Assembly (NCBI RefSeq): GCF_015207875.1
Contig: NZ_JADEVZ010000034.1
Coordinates: 1 to 49,478, forward strand
Source of the DNA: Dolichospermum sp. LEGE 00240
Lineage (GTDB): Bacteria; Cyanobacteriota; Cyanobacteriia; Cyanobacteriales; Nostocaceae
Direction: 5' to 3'
Length of the DNA: 49,478 nt
Shown: positions 16,507 through 23,998 of the stretch, in pieces
Layout: the number at the start of each line of letters is the position of its first letter
Position numbering within the stretch: position 1 is the stretch's first letter
The notes under the pieces: generated by a model
Seen by the model: only the letters and a program-made list of their open reading frames with translations
What the model was told of the DNA's origin: nothing
Database searches by the model: none
Program-made: the position numbers and the translations under genes

Positions 16507-16979
16507 GTACAAATGATGTGAATGGAACTGGTAACAATTCAGAGGTGGTTTTAACCCCTTTTCATAAATCATTAGTTCAACAAATCCGGGCGCAAGATAG
16601 CTATGGTTTTTACCGGAGTTGGACTGATGAATTAATCCTTAAACCTTATGTTGTTACTAAAAAAAAGAAACGGGAAATTTCCGTAGAAGGTGAAATTGAT
16701 CCGGCGACAATTTCTCGTATCCATGTCTTTTTTCGGGCGATCGCATCCAGTATTGAAAAAGAAACCGGACTTATTTCCAACGTAGTTGTTGAATTGGGAC
16801 ATGAAGGTTTCGGTTGGGCTTTAATATTTTCTGGTCGCTTATTATTAACTGTCAAAACCTTACGTGATGCCCATCGTTTCGGTTTTGATTCCTTCGAGAA
16901 ATTAGACGAAGAAGGCACAAAGTTTATCGAAAAAGGCATTGATTTAGCCAAACGTTTCCCCGAAGTTGGCAATCTTTAA
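16503..16979 (+). CDS. NifX-associated nitrogen fixation protein (DUF269)
   Basis: 158 residues of the NifX-associated family (DUF269). Its role is undefined, but it is genetically linked to nifX in most diazotrophs. Recognisable parts are VQQIRAQDSYGFYRSWTDELIL near the N-terminus (written here as the Q-D-S-Y-G-x-Y-R-x-W segment) and LGHEGFGWALIFSGRLLL in the middle. It overlaps nifX by 4 bp (ATGA), so the two are translationally coupled. A 126-bp tandem duplication begins 17 bp after its stop. Confidence 0.9.
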   Translation: MSTNDVNGTGNNSEVVLTPFHKSLVQQIRAQDSYGFYRSWTDELILKPYVVTKKKKREISVEGEIDPATISRIHVFFRAIASSIEKETGLISNVVVELGHEGFGWALIFSGRLLLTVKTLRDAHRFGFDSFEKLDEEGTKFIEKGIDLAKRFPEVGNL

Positions 16980-16995
16980 TGGCAAATAGAATATG

Positions 16996-17247
16996 GCGAA
17001 TAGAATTCACGGCTACACAAACAAAGTCCACCTACGTGGACTAATAAAAAATTAAATATTAACCTGCGAAGGCAGGTTTTGCCTGTGTAGCTGCGGTTTC
17101 TAACCGCCAATTGAATTTCTAGCGAATAGAATTCACGGCTACACAAACAAAGTCCACCTACGTGGACTAATAAAAAATTAAATATTAACCTGCGAAGGCA
17201 GGTTTTGCCTGTGTAGCTGCGGTTTCTAACCGCCAATTGAATTTCTA
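16996..17247. repeat. Perfect or near-perfect 126-bp tandem duplication in the nif operon
   Basis: Two consecutive copies (16996-17121 and 17122-17247) begin gcgaatagaattcacggct and end ccgccaattgaatttct. Each unit contains gtccacctacgtggac (palindrome) and cctgcgaaggcagg, plus ggctacacaaac and its imperfect complement gcctgtgtagc, so each unit folds into a multi-stem structure. The unit is a known kind of Nostocales dispersed repeat; the head-to-tail duplication is recent, judged by near identity. Confidence 0.85.
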
Positions 17248-17267
17248 TTAATTACCAATAATCACCA

Positions 17268-17468
17268 ATGACAATTGAGGAAATCACTAACAAGATTAAA
17301 AAGCTAAATAGTAAAGCAGGTCAAATGAAAATGGATCTGCATGATTTAGCGGAAGGATTGCCCACAGACTACCACAAACTTATGGATGTTGCTGCTGCAA
17401 CTTACGAAATCTATTGTCAGTTAGATGGACTCAAGCAACAACTCAAAAAAATGGAGAATTCTAAATGA
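17268..17468 (+). CDS. CCE_0567-family metalloprotein (DUF683), nif-associated
   Basis: A 66-residue, all-helical hairpin protein (DUF683). A cyanobacterial homologue, CCE_0567, binds iron/nickel; in nif clusters it always lies near nifX and nifW. The sequence TNKIKKLNSKAGQMKMDLHDLAEGLP (central part residues 7-31) with the conserved K-A-x-x-x-K-M-D-L-H-D-L-A-E-x-L-P core is diagnostic. It overlaps the nifW start by 4 bp (ATGA). Confidence 0.9.
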   Translation: MTIEEITNKIKKLNSKAGQMKMDLHDLAEGLPTDYHKLMDVAAATYEIYCQLDGLKQQLKKMENSK

Positions 17469-17782
17469 GTACCAATATTGATGAATTCAAAAAGCTCGTA
17501 GATGCAGAAGAGTTTTTTATCTTTTTTAATCTGCCTTACGACCAAAAATTTGTAAATGTCAATCGTTTACATATTTTGAAAAAGTTTTCTCAGTTCATGA
17601 GTCAAATTGATGATACTTATCCCCAGATAGGTGACGAGGAAAGATTAGAGAAATATTGCACAGCTTTACAGCAAGCTTATCAGGTGTTTATAGAATCCAC
17701 ACCCCATGAACAAAAGCTGTTCAAGGTATTTAATGATAAGCGGAAAAATGTAGTCACCCTGACAGAAATCACCTCAGATTAG
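17465..17782 (+). CDS. nifW: Nitrogenase-stabilizing/protective protein NifW
   Basis: 105 residues, typical NifW length. It helps protect or stabilise the MoFe protein against oxygen and assists its maturation. Diagnostic segments are LVDAEEFFIFFNLPYDQKFVNVNR (core A-E-E-F-F-x-F-F-x-x-P-Y-D) and NRLHILKKFSQFM. It overlaps the DUF683 gene at its start, and hesA begins 10 bp after its stop, so the three are in one operon. Confidence 0.95.
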   Translation: MSTNIDEFKKLVDAEEFFIFFNLPYDQKFVNVNRLHILKKFSQFMSQIDDTYPQIGDEERLEKYCTALQQAYQVFIESTPHEQKLFKVFNDKRKNVVTLTEITSD

Positions 17783-17792
17783 GAGTTAAAAA

Positions 17793-18575
17793 GTGATCAA
17801 CCTAACGCCTACCGAATTGGAACGCTATAGTCGCCAAATGATGCTTCCTAATTTTGGCGAATTAGCTCAAAAGCGCCTGAAGTCAGCGACTGTTTTGGTG
17901 TCAGGTGTGGGTGGATTAGGTGGTACGGCGGCGCTTTACCTAGCAGTAGCGGGCGTTGGGCGGCTAATCCTAGTCCGGGGTGGTGATTTGCGGCTGGATG
18001 ATATGAATCGTCAGGTGTTAATGACTGATGACTGGGTGGGTAAACCTAGAGTATTCAAAGCCCAAGAAACCCTCAAAGCCATCAATCCTCATGTCCAAGT
18101 GGACGTGGTTCACGATTACATTACCGCAGAAAATGTGGATGAGTTGGTGCAGTCGGCGGATATGGCTTTGGATTGCGCTCATAATTTCACGGAACGCAAT
18201 TTGTTAAATGAAGCCTGTGTGCGCTGGCGCAAGCCGATGGTAGAGGCGGCTATGGATGGAATGGAGGCTTACCTGACCACGATTATTCCGGGTGTTACGC
18301 CTTGTTTATCCTGTCTGTTTCCAGAAAAGCCGGATTGGGATCGGCGCGGTTTTTCCGTGCTGGGGGCGGTTTCTGGGACTTTGGCTTGTTTGACGGCACT
18401 GGAAGCAGTGAAACTCATTACTGGTTTTAGTCAACCGCTGTTATCAGAGTTGCTGACGATTGACTTGAACAGAATGGAATTTGCTAAACGTCGTTCTCAC
18501 CGCGATCGCAATTGTCCAGTCTGCGGTAATACAGCCCCTTGGAGATATTCTCAATCTCAAACTGCAACGGTGTAA
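17793..18575 (+). CDS. hesA: HesA, MoeB/ThiF-like E1 adenylyltransferase
   Basis: 260 residues of the ThiF/MoeB/HesA superfamily. The ATP-binding loop GVGGLGG is at 38-44, and two zinc-binding pairs CLSC (171-174) and CPVC (241-244) are present. E1-like enzymes adenylate a ubiquitin-like protein or sulphur carrier; in heterocysts HesA is linked to FeMo-co or Fe-S synthesis, but its substrate is not established. It starts with GTG preceded by AGGAG at good spacing. hesB follows 63 bp downstream. Confidence 0.95.
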   Translation: MINLTPTELERYSRQMMLPNFGELAQKRLKSATVLVSGVGGLGGTAALYLAVAGVGRLILVRGGDLRLDDMNRQVLMTDDWVGKPRVFKAQETLKAINPHVQVDVVHDYITAENVDELVQSADMALDCAHNFTERNLLNEACVRWRKPMVEAAMDGMEAYLTTIIPGVTPCLSCLFPEKPDWDRRGFSVLGAVSGTLACLTALEAVKLITGFSQPLLSELLTIDLNRMEFAKRRSHRDRNCPVCGNTAPWRYSQSQTATV

Positions 18576-18638
18576 AGTACCACTTTTTGCAAAGTCCACA
18601 TCCCAAATCAGAATATTCGCTACAGAATAGGAAACAAA

Positions 18639-19007
18639 ATGACTGTTACTTTAACAGAAAAGGCTGAATTTCGTCTGCGGGCATTTTTAAAAGGTTCTGC
18701 AACCGAAGACGCTAAAAAGGGTGTCCGCATCTCGGTTAAAGATGGTGGTTGCAGCGGCTACGAGTATGGCATCGAAATTACCAGTAAGCCCCAACCTGAT
18801 GATGTCGTATCTCAACAAGGAAATGTGTTGATTTACGTTGATGCTAAAAGTGCGCCTTTATTAGCAGGTGTGGTAGTTGATTTTGTTGAGGGAGTCATGG
18901 ATAGCGGTTTCAAGTTTTCCAATCCCAATGCAACTGATACCTGCGGTTGTGGCAAGTCTTTTAAAACCAATGATGGTACTCCCACTGGTGTACCTTGCGG
19001 ACAATAG
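18639..19007 (+). CDS. hesB: HesB, A-type Fe-S cluster carrier (IscA family)
   Basis: 122 residues with the three A-type cysteines: Cys38 (GGCSGYEYG), Cys102 and Cys104 (TCGCGKSF). HesB accepts Fe-S clusters and delivers them to apo-proteins, here likely nitrogenase components in heterocysts. The nif-cluster form has a short C-terminal extension after the CGC motif (TNDGTPTGVPCGQ), as here. It lies between hesA and fdxH in the standard Nostocales order. Confidence 0.95.
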   Translation: MTVTLTEKAEFRLRAFLKGSATEDAKKGVRISVKDGGCSGYEYGIEITSKPQPDDVVSQQGNVLIYVDAKSAPLLAGVVVDFVEGVMDSGFKFSNPNATDTCGCGKSFKTNDGTPTGVPCGQ

Positions 19008-19147
19008 TTATATAGCAGGTGACAGGGAATAGGTGACAGGTGACAGTGCTAAAAGTCTTTTATTTATCATTAGTTAATGTCCTACCTTCCTTGTCCGTTG
19101 CTGTAACTCAAAAACTCACTTGATTCACGTTTGAGGAGAATTGGAAA

Positions 19148-19447
19148 ATGGCAACCTATCAAGTAAGATTGATCAACAAAAAAGAAAATATAGACACCAC
19201 AATTGAGTGTGATGAAGAAACAAACATTGTAGACGCAGCAGAAGAAGCTGGGGTTGAATTACCTTTCTCCTGTCACTCTGGTTCTTGTTCTAGCTGTGTA
19301 GGTAAGATTGTTGAAGGTGAAATCAATCAAGACGATCAAGTCTTCCTAGATGATGAGCAAATGGGCAAAGGATTCGCTCTATTGTGTGTTAGCTATCCTC
19401 GTTCTAACTGCACAATCAAAACCCACCAAGAACCTTATCTTGCTTAA
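19148..19447 (+). CDS. fdxH: Heterocyst [2Fe-2S] ferredoxin FdxH
   Basis: 99 residues. The plant-type ferredoxin ligands are Cys42, Cys47, Cys50 and Cys80, in the pattern C-x4-C-x2-C-x29-C. FdxH donates electrons to nitrogenase reductase (NifH) in heterocysts. The acidic Lys-containing N-terminal region ([19 protein letters not shown]) matches the heterocyst type rather than the vegetative PetF. A strong GAGGAG ribosome-binding site lies about 12 nt upstream. It is in the operon with hesAB. Confidence 0.96.
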   Translation: MATYQVRLINKKENIDTTIECDEETNIVDAAEEAGVELPFSCHSGSCSSCVGKIVEGEINQDDQVFLDDEQMGKGFALLCVSYPRSNCTIKTHQEPYLA

Positions 19448-19558
19448 TACAATATCTGTTAGTGTTTAGCATTACTTAACTCTTTCAATTTTACAATGAT
19501 GGAGGATGTTTATCATCTTTCATCATTTCAATTTTGTCCTTTTTATTTTGATGATAAA

Positions 19559-19810
19559 ATGTTTACTCCTTTTACTGTTATGGGTTGTTCTTTAGAGTTA
19601 CTTAAATCAGGAGATTGTGGCATAGTTACTGTTTGTCAAAGTCAAGATGAGACAATTAGAAAAAAGCTGATATTAATGGGCATTAAAACAGGGAATACGA
19701 TTACTGTAGAACAGCAATTTCCGACTTTTGTGATTAAATGTGGTGGTTTATCTATGACTATAGATCGGGAAATAGCACGGGCTATTTATGTGCGGTTAAT
19801 TGATGGGTAA
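19559..19810 (+). CDS. feoA: FeoA-domain ferrous iron transport protein
   Basis: 84 residues from the ATG at 19559 (an upstream ATG at 19496 would give 104, but the leader repeats elsewhere as non-coding DNA). It has an SH3-like FeoA domain: SGDCGIVTVC ... IRKKLILMGIKTGNTITVEQQFP ... KCGGLSMTIDREIARAIYVRLI. It is often found after fdxH in Nostocales, presumably supporting iron supply for nitrogenase. A second, broken copy lies 1.3 kb downstream (20896-21322). No feoB is present in the window. Confidence 0.9.
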   Translation: MFTPFTVMGCSLELLKSGDCGIVTVCQSQDETIRKKLILMGIKTGNTITVEQQFPTFVIKCGGLSMTIDREIARAIYVRLIDG

Positions 19811-19909
19811 AAAGATAATTAGTTAGATATTTTGAGTTTCTTAACTTCAGTAAGAAATTTTGCTATTATAATAAATCTAACTACTATACTCTTTACCACT
19901 TGAGAATAT

Positions 19910-20158
19910 ATGATAGAACGAGAAATACTGAATCGTATTACTACAAATCCCAAAGTAATGGCTGGAAAACCGACAATTAAGGGTACACGCTTAACCGTCG
20001 AGTATATTCTTAATCTCCTTGCACATGGTGCAACAGTCGCAGAAATTCTGGAAGAATATGAAGGTTTAGTAGAAGCAGATATTCGCGCTTGTTTATTATT
20101 TGCATCTCGCTCTCTAGAAAGTACCAGTTTCATGCCTTTAATTGCGGAGATTGCTTAG
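19910..20158 (+). CDS. DUF433 antitoxin
   Basis: 82 residues of the DUF433 (VapB45-like) family: NPKVMAGKPTIKGTRLTVEYIL followed by HGATVAEILEEYEGLVEADIRACLLFA (core G-K-P-x-I-x-G-T-R and I-L-x-x-Y). It has a winged-helix-like fold that binds DNA and the partner toxin. Its stop is directly followed by the DUF5615 gene, whose ATG starts at the next base. The pair looks intact. It is the first of three DUF433/DUF5615 loci between 19.9 and 25.1 kb. Confidence 0.88.
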   Translation: MIEREILNRITTNPKVMAGKPTIKGTRLTVEYILNLLAHGATVAEILEEYEGLVEADIRACLLFASRSLESTSFMPLIAEIA

Positions 20159-20512
20159 ATGCGATTTTTAGTAGATGAAAATACAGGTGTGACTGTCGCT
20201 CGCTGGTTACGTGAACAAGATTATGAAGTTTTCTCAGTTTATGAACAAGGACGGGGAATAGATGATGACACAATTATTCAAAAGGCCTTTGATGAAAATT
20301 GGATTTTGATTACTAGTGACAAAGATTTTGGCGAGAAAGTTTATCGAGATAAATACCCTCACCGGGGTGTGATTCTTCTGCGTTTGGAAAATGAACGTTC
20401 AGCAAATAAAATCTATATTTTACAACAGGTATTAGAGCAGCATAAGGAAAAGTTAGTAGATAGTTTTGTCGTAGTTACTGAAAATCAGATTAGATTTGCC
20501 AGATTAAAATAA
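20159..20512 (+). CDS. DUF5615 PIN-like toxin
   Basis: 117 residues of the DUF5615 (Mut7-C/PIN-like) family, the putative RNase partner of DUF433. Acidic residues in MRFLVDENTG (Asp6, Glu7) and LITSDKDFGEKV (Asp60, Asp62) form the predicted active site. It is intact and immediately adjacent to its antitoxin. A 22-codon fragment nearly identical to its N-terminus lies at 23660, showing that a second copy once existed. Confidence 0.87.
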   Translation: MRFLVDENTGVTVARWLREQDYEVFSVYEQGRGIDDDTIIQKAFDENWILITSDKDFGEKVYRDKYPHRGVILLRLENERSANKIYILQQVLEQHKEKLVDSFVVVTENQIRFARLK

Positions 20513-20660
20513 TTGCTGAGTCGGATATTTCGGATGTTTAAGATTATGGTGCGTTGCACTTTGGGACAACGCACCCTACTGGCTGAAAATCATAACAAAT
20601 ATCTGTAGGGGTTTAGCATTGCTACACCCTTTCATTTTTAACAATGATGGAGGATGTTCA

Positions 20661-20771
20661 TCTCGTTCCCAGTCAGAGACTGGGAACGCATTTTAGAAGG
20701 CTCTGCCTTCAATGATATTAGAGGCAGAGCCTCATCAACTGCATTCCTAGTCAGAGACTAGGAACGAGATG
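20661..20771. repeat. Palindromic dispersed element (ctcgttcc... ggaacgag)
   Basis: The ends atctcgttcc and ggaacgagat are inverted copies, and each end also contains its own palindrome (cccagtcagagactggg; cctagtcagagactagg). A third palindrome, gaggctctgcc-like (aggctctgcctt / gaggcagagcct), sits in the middle. The whole 111-bp unit is a common cyanobacterial repeat. It lies between two ~30-bp direct copies of the feoA leader sequence (around 20626-20660 and 20817-20850). The flanking 20513-20640 holds another short palindrome, ggtgcgttgc ... caacgcacc. Confidence 0.65.
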
Positions 20772-20895
20772 TGGTAGGGATTTGAGATTAAGTTGACACC
20801 ATTAAGCTTTTGCTTTACCTTTCATTTTTAACAATGATGGAGGATGTTTATCATCTTTCATCATTTCAATTTTCGCTTTTTATTTTGATAATACA

Positions 20896-21322
20896 ATGTT
20901 TATTTCTTTTACTATTATGGGTTGTTCTTTAGAATTGCTGAAATCAGGAGATTGTGCAGAAGTGTTGAATCCTGCAATAAAACTTGACAATGTTTGCGTT
21001 TTACCCAGGCAAAATCCCTTATTTATTGAGAATACAGTCATTAACTGCTCAAATTTGGTATCACCAATGCCAATGCACAACTTGAACAAGATCATCAAAA
21101 TCTTAACATTCAACACTTCTGGAGATTGTGGCATTGTTACTGTTTGCCAAAGTCAAGATGAGACTATTAGAAAAAAGCTGATATCAATGGGGCATTAAAA
21201 CAGGGAAGACGATTACTGTAGAACAGCAATTTCCGACTTTTGTGATTAAATGTGGTGATTTATCTATGACCATAGATCGGGAAATAGCACAGGCCATTTA
21301 TGTCCGGGTAATTGATTCCTGA
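20896..21322 (+). pseudogene. feoA: Second feoA copy, disrupted by a MITE and a frameshift
   Basis: This is a duplicate of the feoA at 19559, including its upstream leader (atgatggaggatgtttatcatc). It begins MFISFTIMGCSLELLKSGDC, then carries a 165-bp insertion, resumes with SGDCGIVTVCQSQDETIRKKL, and then has one extra G (atcaatggggcatt versus atgggcatt in the intact copy) that shifts the frame. Without the two lesions it would end ...REIAQAIYVRVIDS. About 90% identity to the intact copy in the preserved parts suggests a fairly recent duplication. Confidence 0.85.
20957..21121. mobile_element. 165-bp MITE with 14-bp TIRs and a 9-bp target duplication
   Basis: The ends cagaagtgttgaat and attcaacacttctg are perfect 14-bp inverted repeats. 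gagattgtg is directly repeated on both sides (20948-20956 and 21122-21130) and occurs once at the homologous place in the intact feoA (within caggagattgtggcat), which proves the empty-site sequence. There is no transposase inside; it must have been moved in trans. A 9-bp duplication fits several IS families (for example IS1, IS4 or IS256 types), so the parent cannot be named. Confidence 0.9.
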
Positions 21323-21428
21323 CTATATAGGAATCCGGGTTGATTCCTATATGTCTTCATTGTAGTTTGGCAATAAACAAAGAAACAAAATCTGCTCTGT
21401 TTGTTTTCAGCCTTGATTTAAACCTTAA

Positions 21429-21809
21429 TTAAAATTTATACCCTCTCCCTAGCCAATATTGCCAATCCGCTAATGCTTCTTTGGTGTCTTCATCTGCATC
21501 TATAGCTTCAATTTCTGACAACTTGGCTGTCAAAATATCCTCGTCCTTACCACCTGGATAACCCACCTCCACAAACATATCTTTCAGACATTCATCATCA
21601 GGAGCCATTCCCAGGACTTCCACTTCTTTTTCTTCCACGACTGAAGACTTCCTACTCTTTTTTTTCCACTTGGCTAAAAAAGGAAAATTGAGAGTATCGT
21701 CTAAGTAATAATACCAACCCATTGCCCTTTCTTCTTTGTCGTCCGCATCAACAAGAATTTCTGTTTTAATGCGATGTTCCCGTCTATCATCAGATTCAAT
21801 ACTTGGCAT
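21429..21809 (-). CDS. Cyanobacterial calcium-binding-type small protein
   Basis: 126 residues, beginning MPSIESDDRREHRIKTEILVDA and containing GWYYYLDDTLNFPFLAKW, VEVLGMAPDDEC and ADWQYWLGRGYKF. This pattern is annotated in many cyanobacteria as a calcium-binding protein of unknown role; the acidic stretches would suit cation binding, but no EF-hand is evident. It is alone on the minus strand between the feoA pseudogene and repeat DNA. No operon partner is apparent. Confidence 0.68.
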   Translation of the reverse strand: MPSIESDDRREHRIKTEILVDADDKEERAMGWYYYLDDTLNFPFLAKWKKKSRKSSVVEEKEVEVLGMAPDDECLKDMFVEVGYPGGKDEDILTAKLSEIEAIDADEDTKEALADWQYWLGRGYKF

Positions 21810-21964
21810 AAAATTGGGATATCTAATAAAATATTTAGTATATTATAATGCAATGATTAACGATGGATGTCAACCTCTAATCTCTTATTTTTTGCAACCA
21901 AGTACGAAAAGCTCCTAAGACTGTAGAGCCTCTAAGTATATTTTTACCAAAACTGATACTAATT

Positions 21965-22053
21965 AGACATCTCCAAAAAAGAATGTAGAGACGTTCCATG
22001 GAACGCCTCTACAAGGGTTCTAGGATACGCATATTTAATTTCGGGAGATGTCT
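21965..22053. repeat. 89-bp MITE-like inverted repeat
   Basis: Terminal inverted repeats agacatctcc / ggagatgtct enclose the common cyanobacterial palindrome gtagagacgttccatggaacg-cctctac (one mismatch). The trinucleotide att flanks both ends and could be a target duplication, but it is too short to be sure. The rest of 21810-22168 shows no gene. Confidence 0.6.
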
Positions 22054-22168
22054 ATTGGGCTATATACTAGTCTTCGATCTAGACCTCCTAAAAGGTTATA
22101 AGTGCCACTAATACGATTAATAAGATCTTCACCGATGGGGTCAAGTGGACAAATAAAATGAAGAAGGT

Positions 22169-22608
22169 ATGGGTGCAAAGGTCAGTTGTACAACTTATTT
22201 AGAAGAGTATGTCTTGGCAGCAGCAGATAGTCCTCTGGTTTTATACTTAGATGATGTGGATACACTTTTCCCTTATCCTGAGGTTTATGAAGATTTTTTT
22301 GGGTTGTTGCGTTCTTGGTATGAGAAGGCCAGAAGCCGTCCCAACTGGAAAAAGTTGCGGTTAGCGATCGCTCATTCTACTGATGTTTATATCCGTCTCA
22401 ATATTAATCATTTTGGTTGAATTTGCGAGAAGAACCAAAACTAATTACAGCATTGCCAACAGTGATTTCTGCTACTGAACCAGTGAGATTAGAAACAATA
22501 TCAGCTTATCAGTTACAGAGTATGGGTTTGGTCAAGCTGGTGGGGAATGAAGTAGAACCGCGTTGTCAATTGTATCGGAGTTATTTTAGTGATGCGATTG
22601 GGAGTTAG
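22169..22608 (+). pseudogene. Remnant of an AAA-like domain protein
   Basis: Two pieces in different frames. The first (22169-22420) encodes VSCTTYLEEYVLAA ... LVLYLDDVDTLFPYPEVYEDFFGLLRSW, with a Walker B-like LYLDDVD, and ends at HSTDVYIRLNIN. The second (22417-22608) encodes ISATEPVRLETISAYQLQSMGLV ... RCQLYRSYFSD. In intact cyanobacterial AAA-like proteins these parts are the middle and C-terminus of one polypeptide, separated by about 80-100 residues that are missing here. The Walker A portion is also absent. The gene is clearly dead. Confidence 0.65.
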
Positions 22609-22759
22609 GGAAATGTCAACTATCTCTAAACAGGCGATCGCTCTTGGGGATAAGTAGGGCGATCGCAACAAAGTGTTCATTTGACCGTTGCCATCCTGTA
22701 AATAAATGGAATGTGAGATATAATTTATTTGTCACTCAACCAATCTATATTAACTTGTT

Positions 22760-23023
22760 ATGGATTCTTTCAACCTACGCACAAAAGTTATTACGGAAAT
22801 AAATCTTGTTCCACCAGATAAATTAGAAGAATTATATAATTTTATTCATTATTTTCGCTTAGGTATAGAAGTATCTCAACCTTCATTTAATAAAAATATG
22901 CAGTTTGCTGGATGTTGGAATGATATGTCAGATGAAGTATTTGCTAACTTCAATGAAGAAATAATCACCCGCCGCCACCAAGCCTTTTTAGGAAGAAGAA
23001 GTGATGAAGCCAGCGTTGATTGA
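22760..23023 (+). CDS. Antitoxin-like partner of the downstream PIN toxin
   Basis: 87 residues. The segment TKVITEINLVPPDKLEELYNFIHYFRLG resembles the N-terminal part of DUF2281/VapB-like cyanobacterial antitoxins, and MSDEVFANFNEEIITRRHQAF is a typical toxin-binding tail. The 3' end overlaps the PIN gene by about 20 bp. The assignment rests on context as much as on sequence. Confidence 0.68.
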   Translation: MDSFNLRTKVITEINLVPPDKLEELYNFIHYFRLGIEVSQPSFNKNMQFAGCWNDMSDEVFANFNEEIITRRHQAFLGRRSDEASVD

Positions 23024-23447
23024 CACAAACATTTTATCTTTTTTCTTCCGTAATCAGAGTCTAGTTATCGAGCGTTTTCAAGCCTATTTGAAAGAGTATG
23101 ACAAAATTAACATTAGCATCATCACTTATTATGAAATTGTCAGTGGATTAAAACATCGTGACGCGCAAAAACAACTCACATCTTTTCAGGAATTTGTTTC
23201 ATACAATACGGTTTTACCTCTAACTACAAGCTCTGCCATAATTTCTGCTGATATTTATGCCAATTTAAGAAGTAAAGGCACGCCAATTGACGATATTGAT
23301 ATTCTGATAGCAGGAATTGCCATAGCCAACGATTTGATTATTGTTACAAATAATACCAGGGATTTTGGAAAAATAGAAAACTTAGAAATAGTGCGATCGC
23401 CTTCCACAAATCAAAAAAGCGATCGCGCTTTGGTGAAATGGCTTTGA
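23004..23447 (+). CDS. vapC: PIN-domain VapC toxin
   Basis: 147 residues from ATG 23004 (a GTG sits one codon earlier). Active-site acids: Asp in PALIDTNILSFFF, Glu in ISIITYYEIVSGL, and the Asp pair in GTPIDDIDILIAGIAIAND, then TNNTRDFGKIENL. It is a complete VapC of the type II system with the overlapping antitoxin. The C-terminal tail (QKSDRALVKWL) runs through a HIP1 site and may be an extension. Intact. Confidence 0.87.
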   Translation: MKPALIDTNILSFFFRNQSLVIERFQAYLKEYDKINISIITYYEIVSGLKHRDAQKQLTSFQEFVSYNTVLPLTTSSAIISADIYANLRSKGTPIDDIDILIAGIAIANDLIIVTNNTRDFGKIENLEIVRSPSTNQKSDRALVKWL

Positions 23448-23659
23448 TGAAAGAAAGGCGATCGCTCTCTTGGTTGTTTCTACCCCACTTTCCCCGTGCA
23501 AGAGAGTTTTTCTGCCTGCTAGATTGGTTGTTAGGGGCATAATTGCGATTTATCTTGTGTTCAATTTTCCGTAGATTTTGGTTTCTTGTAAAGAAACTTT
23601 AGCATTCCCAATTTGCCTCAATTGTATCTTTTCACACTTCATAGAGTTTTTATGCCTAG

Positions 23660-23728
23660 ATGCGATTTTTGGTAGATGAAAATACAGGTGTGGCTGTTAC
23701 TCGCTGGTTAATTGAACAAGGTCAATAA
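23660..23728 (+). pseudogene. N-terminal fragment of a DUF5615 toxin
   Basis: 22 codons, MRFLVDENTGVAVTRWL then IEQGQ and stop, nearly identical to the start of the DUF5615 toxin at 20159 (two or three substitutions). The rest of the gene is missing, and 23,730 onward is the leader of the next DUF433 gene. Truncated duplicate. Confidence 0.75.
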
Positions 23729-23767
23729 AGATGTTAAAATACTATAAAGTTAGAGAGATTAAATAAT

Positions 23768-23998
23768 ATGAGCTATCAAGATATTATTACCATTGAGCCA
23801 GATAAGCGGGGTGGTAAACCTTGTATTCGCCGGATGAGAATCACAGTTTATGATATTTTAGGTTGGTTAGCATCTGGTATGTCTTATGCAGAGATATTAG
23901 AGGATTTTCCCGAATTAACAGAAGACGATATTAGAGCTTGTCTAGAATTTGCTGCTGACCGTGAACATCGTTTAATTGCTACGGTAGGTGCTGCTTGA
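23768..23998 (+). CDS. DUF433 antitoxin
   Basis: 76 residues: ITIEPDKRGGKPCIRRMRITVYDILGWLASGMSYAEILEDFPELTEDDIRACLEFAADRE (core G-G-K-P-C-I and I-L-x-D-F-P-x-L-T-x-x-D-I-R-A-C, residues about 14-56) is a textbook DUF433 protein. It overlaps the downstream DUF5615 toxin by 4 bp (TTGA). Intact; presumed autoregulator of the operon by family analogy. Confidence 0.9.
   Translation: MSYQDIITIEPDKRGGKPCIRRMRITVYDILGWLASGMSYAEILEDFPELTEDDIRACLEFAADREHRLIATVGAA

Noticed and set aside
19496-19558. Longer feoA start giving 104 residues
   Set aside because: The same leader sequence occurs in non-coding context near 20,642 and 20,832, and the FeoA domain begins after the ATG at 19559.
20957-21121. Reading the feoA duplicate with its insertion as a longer novel protein
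   Set aside because: The insert has TIRs and a perfect target duplication, and the frame is broken again 60 bp later by an extra G.
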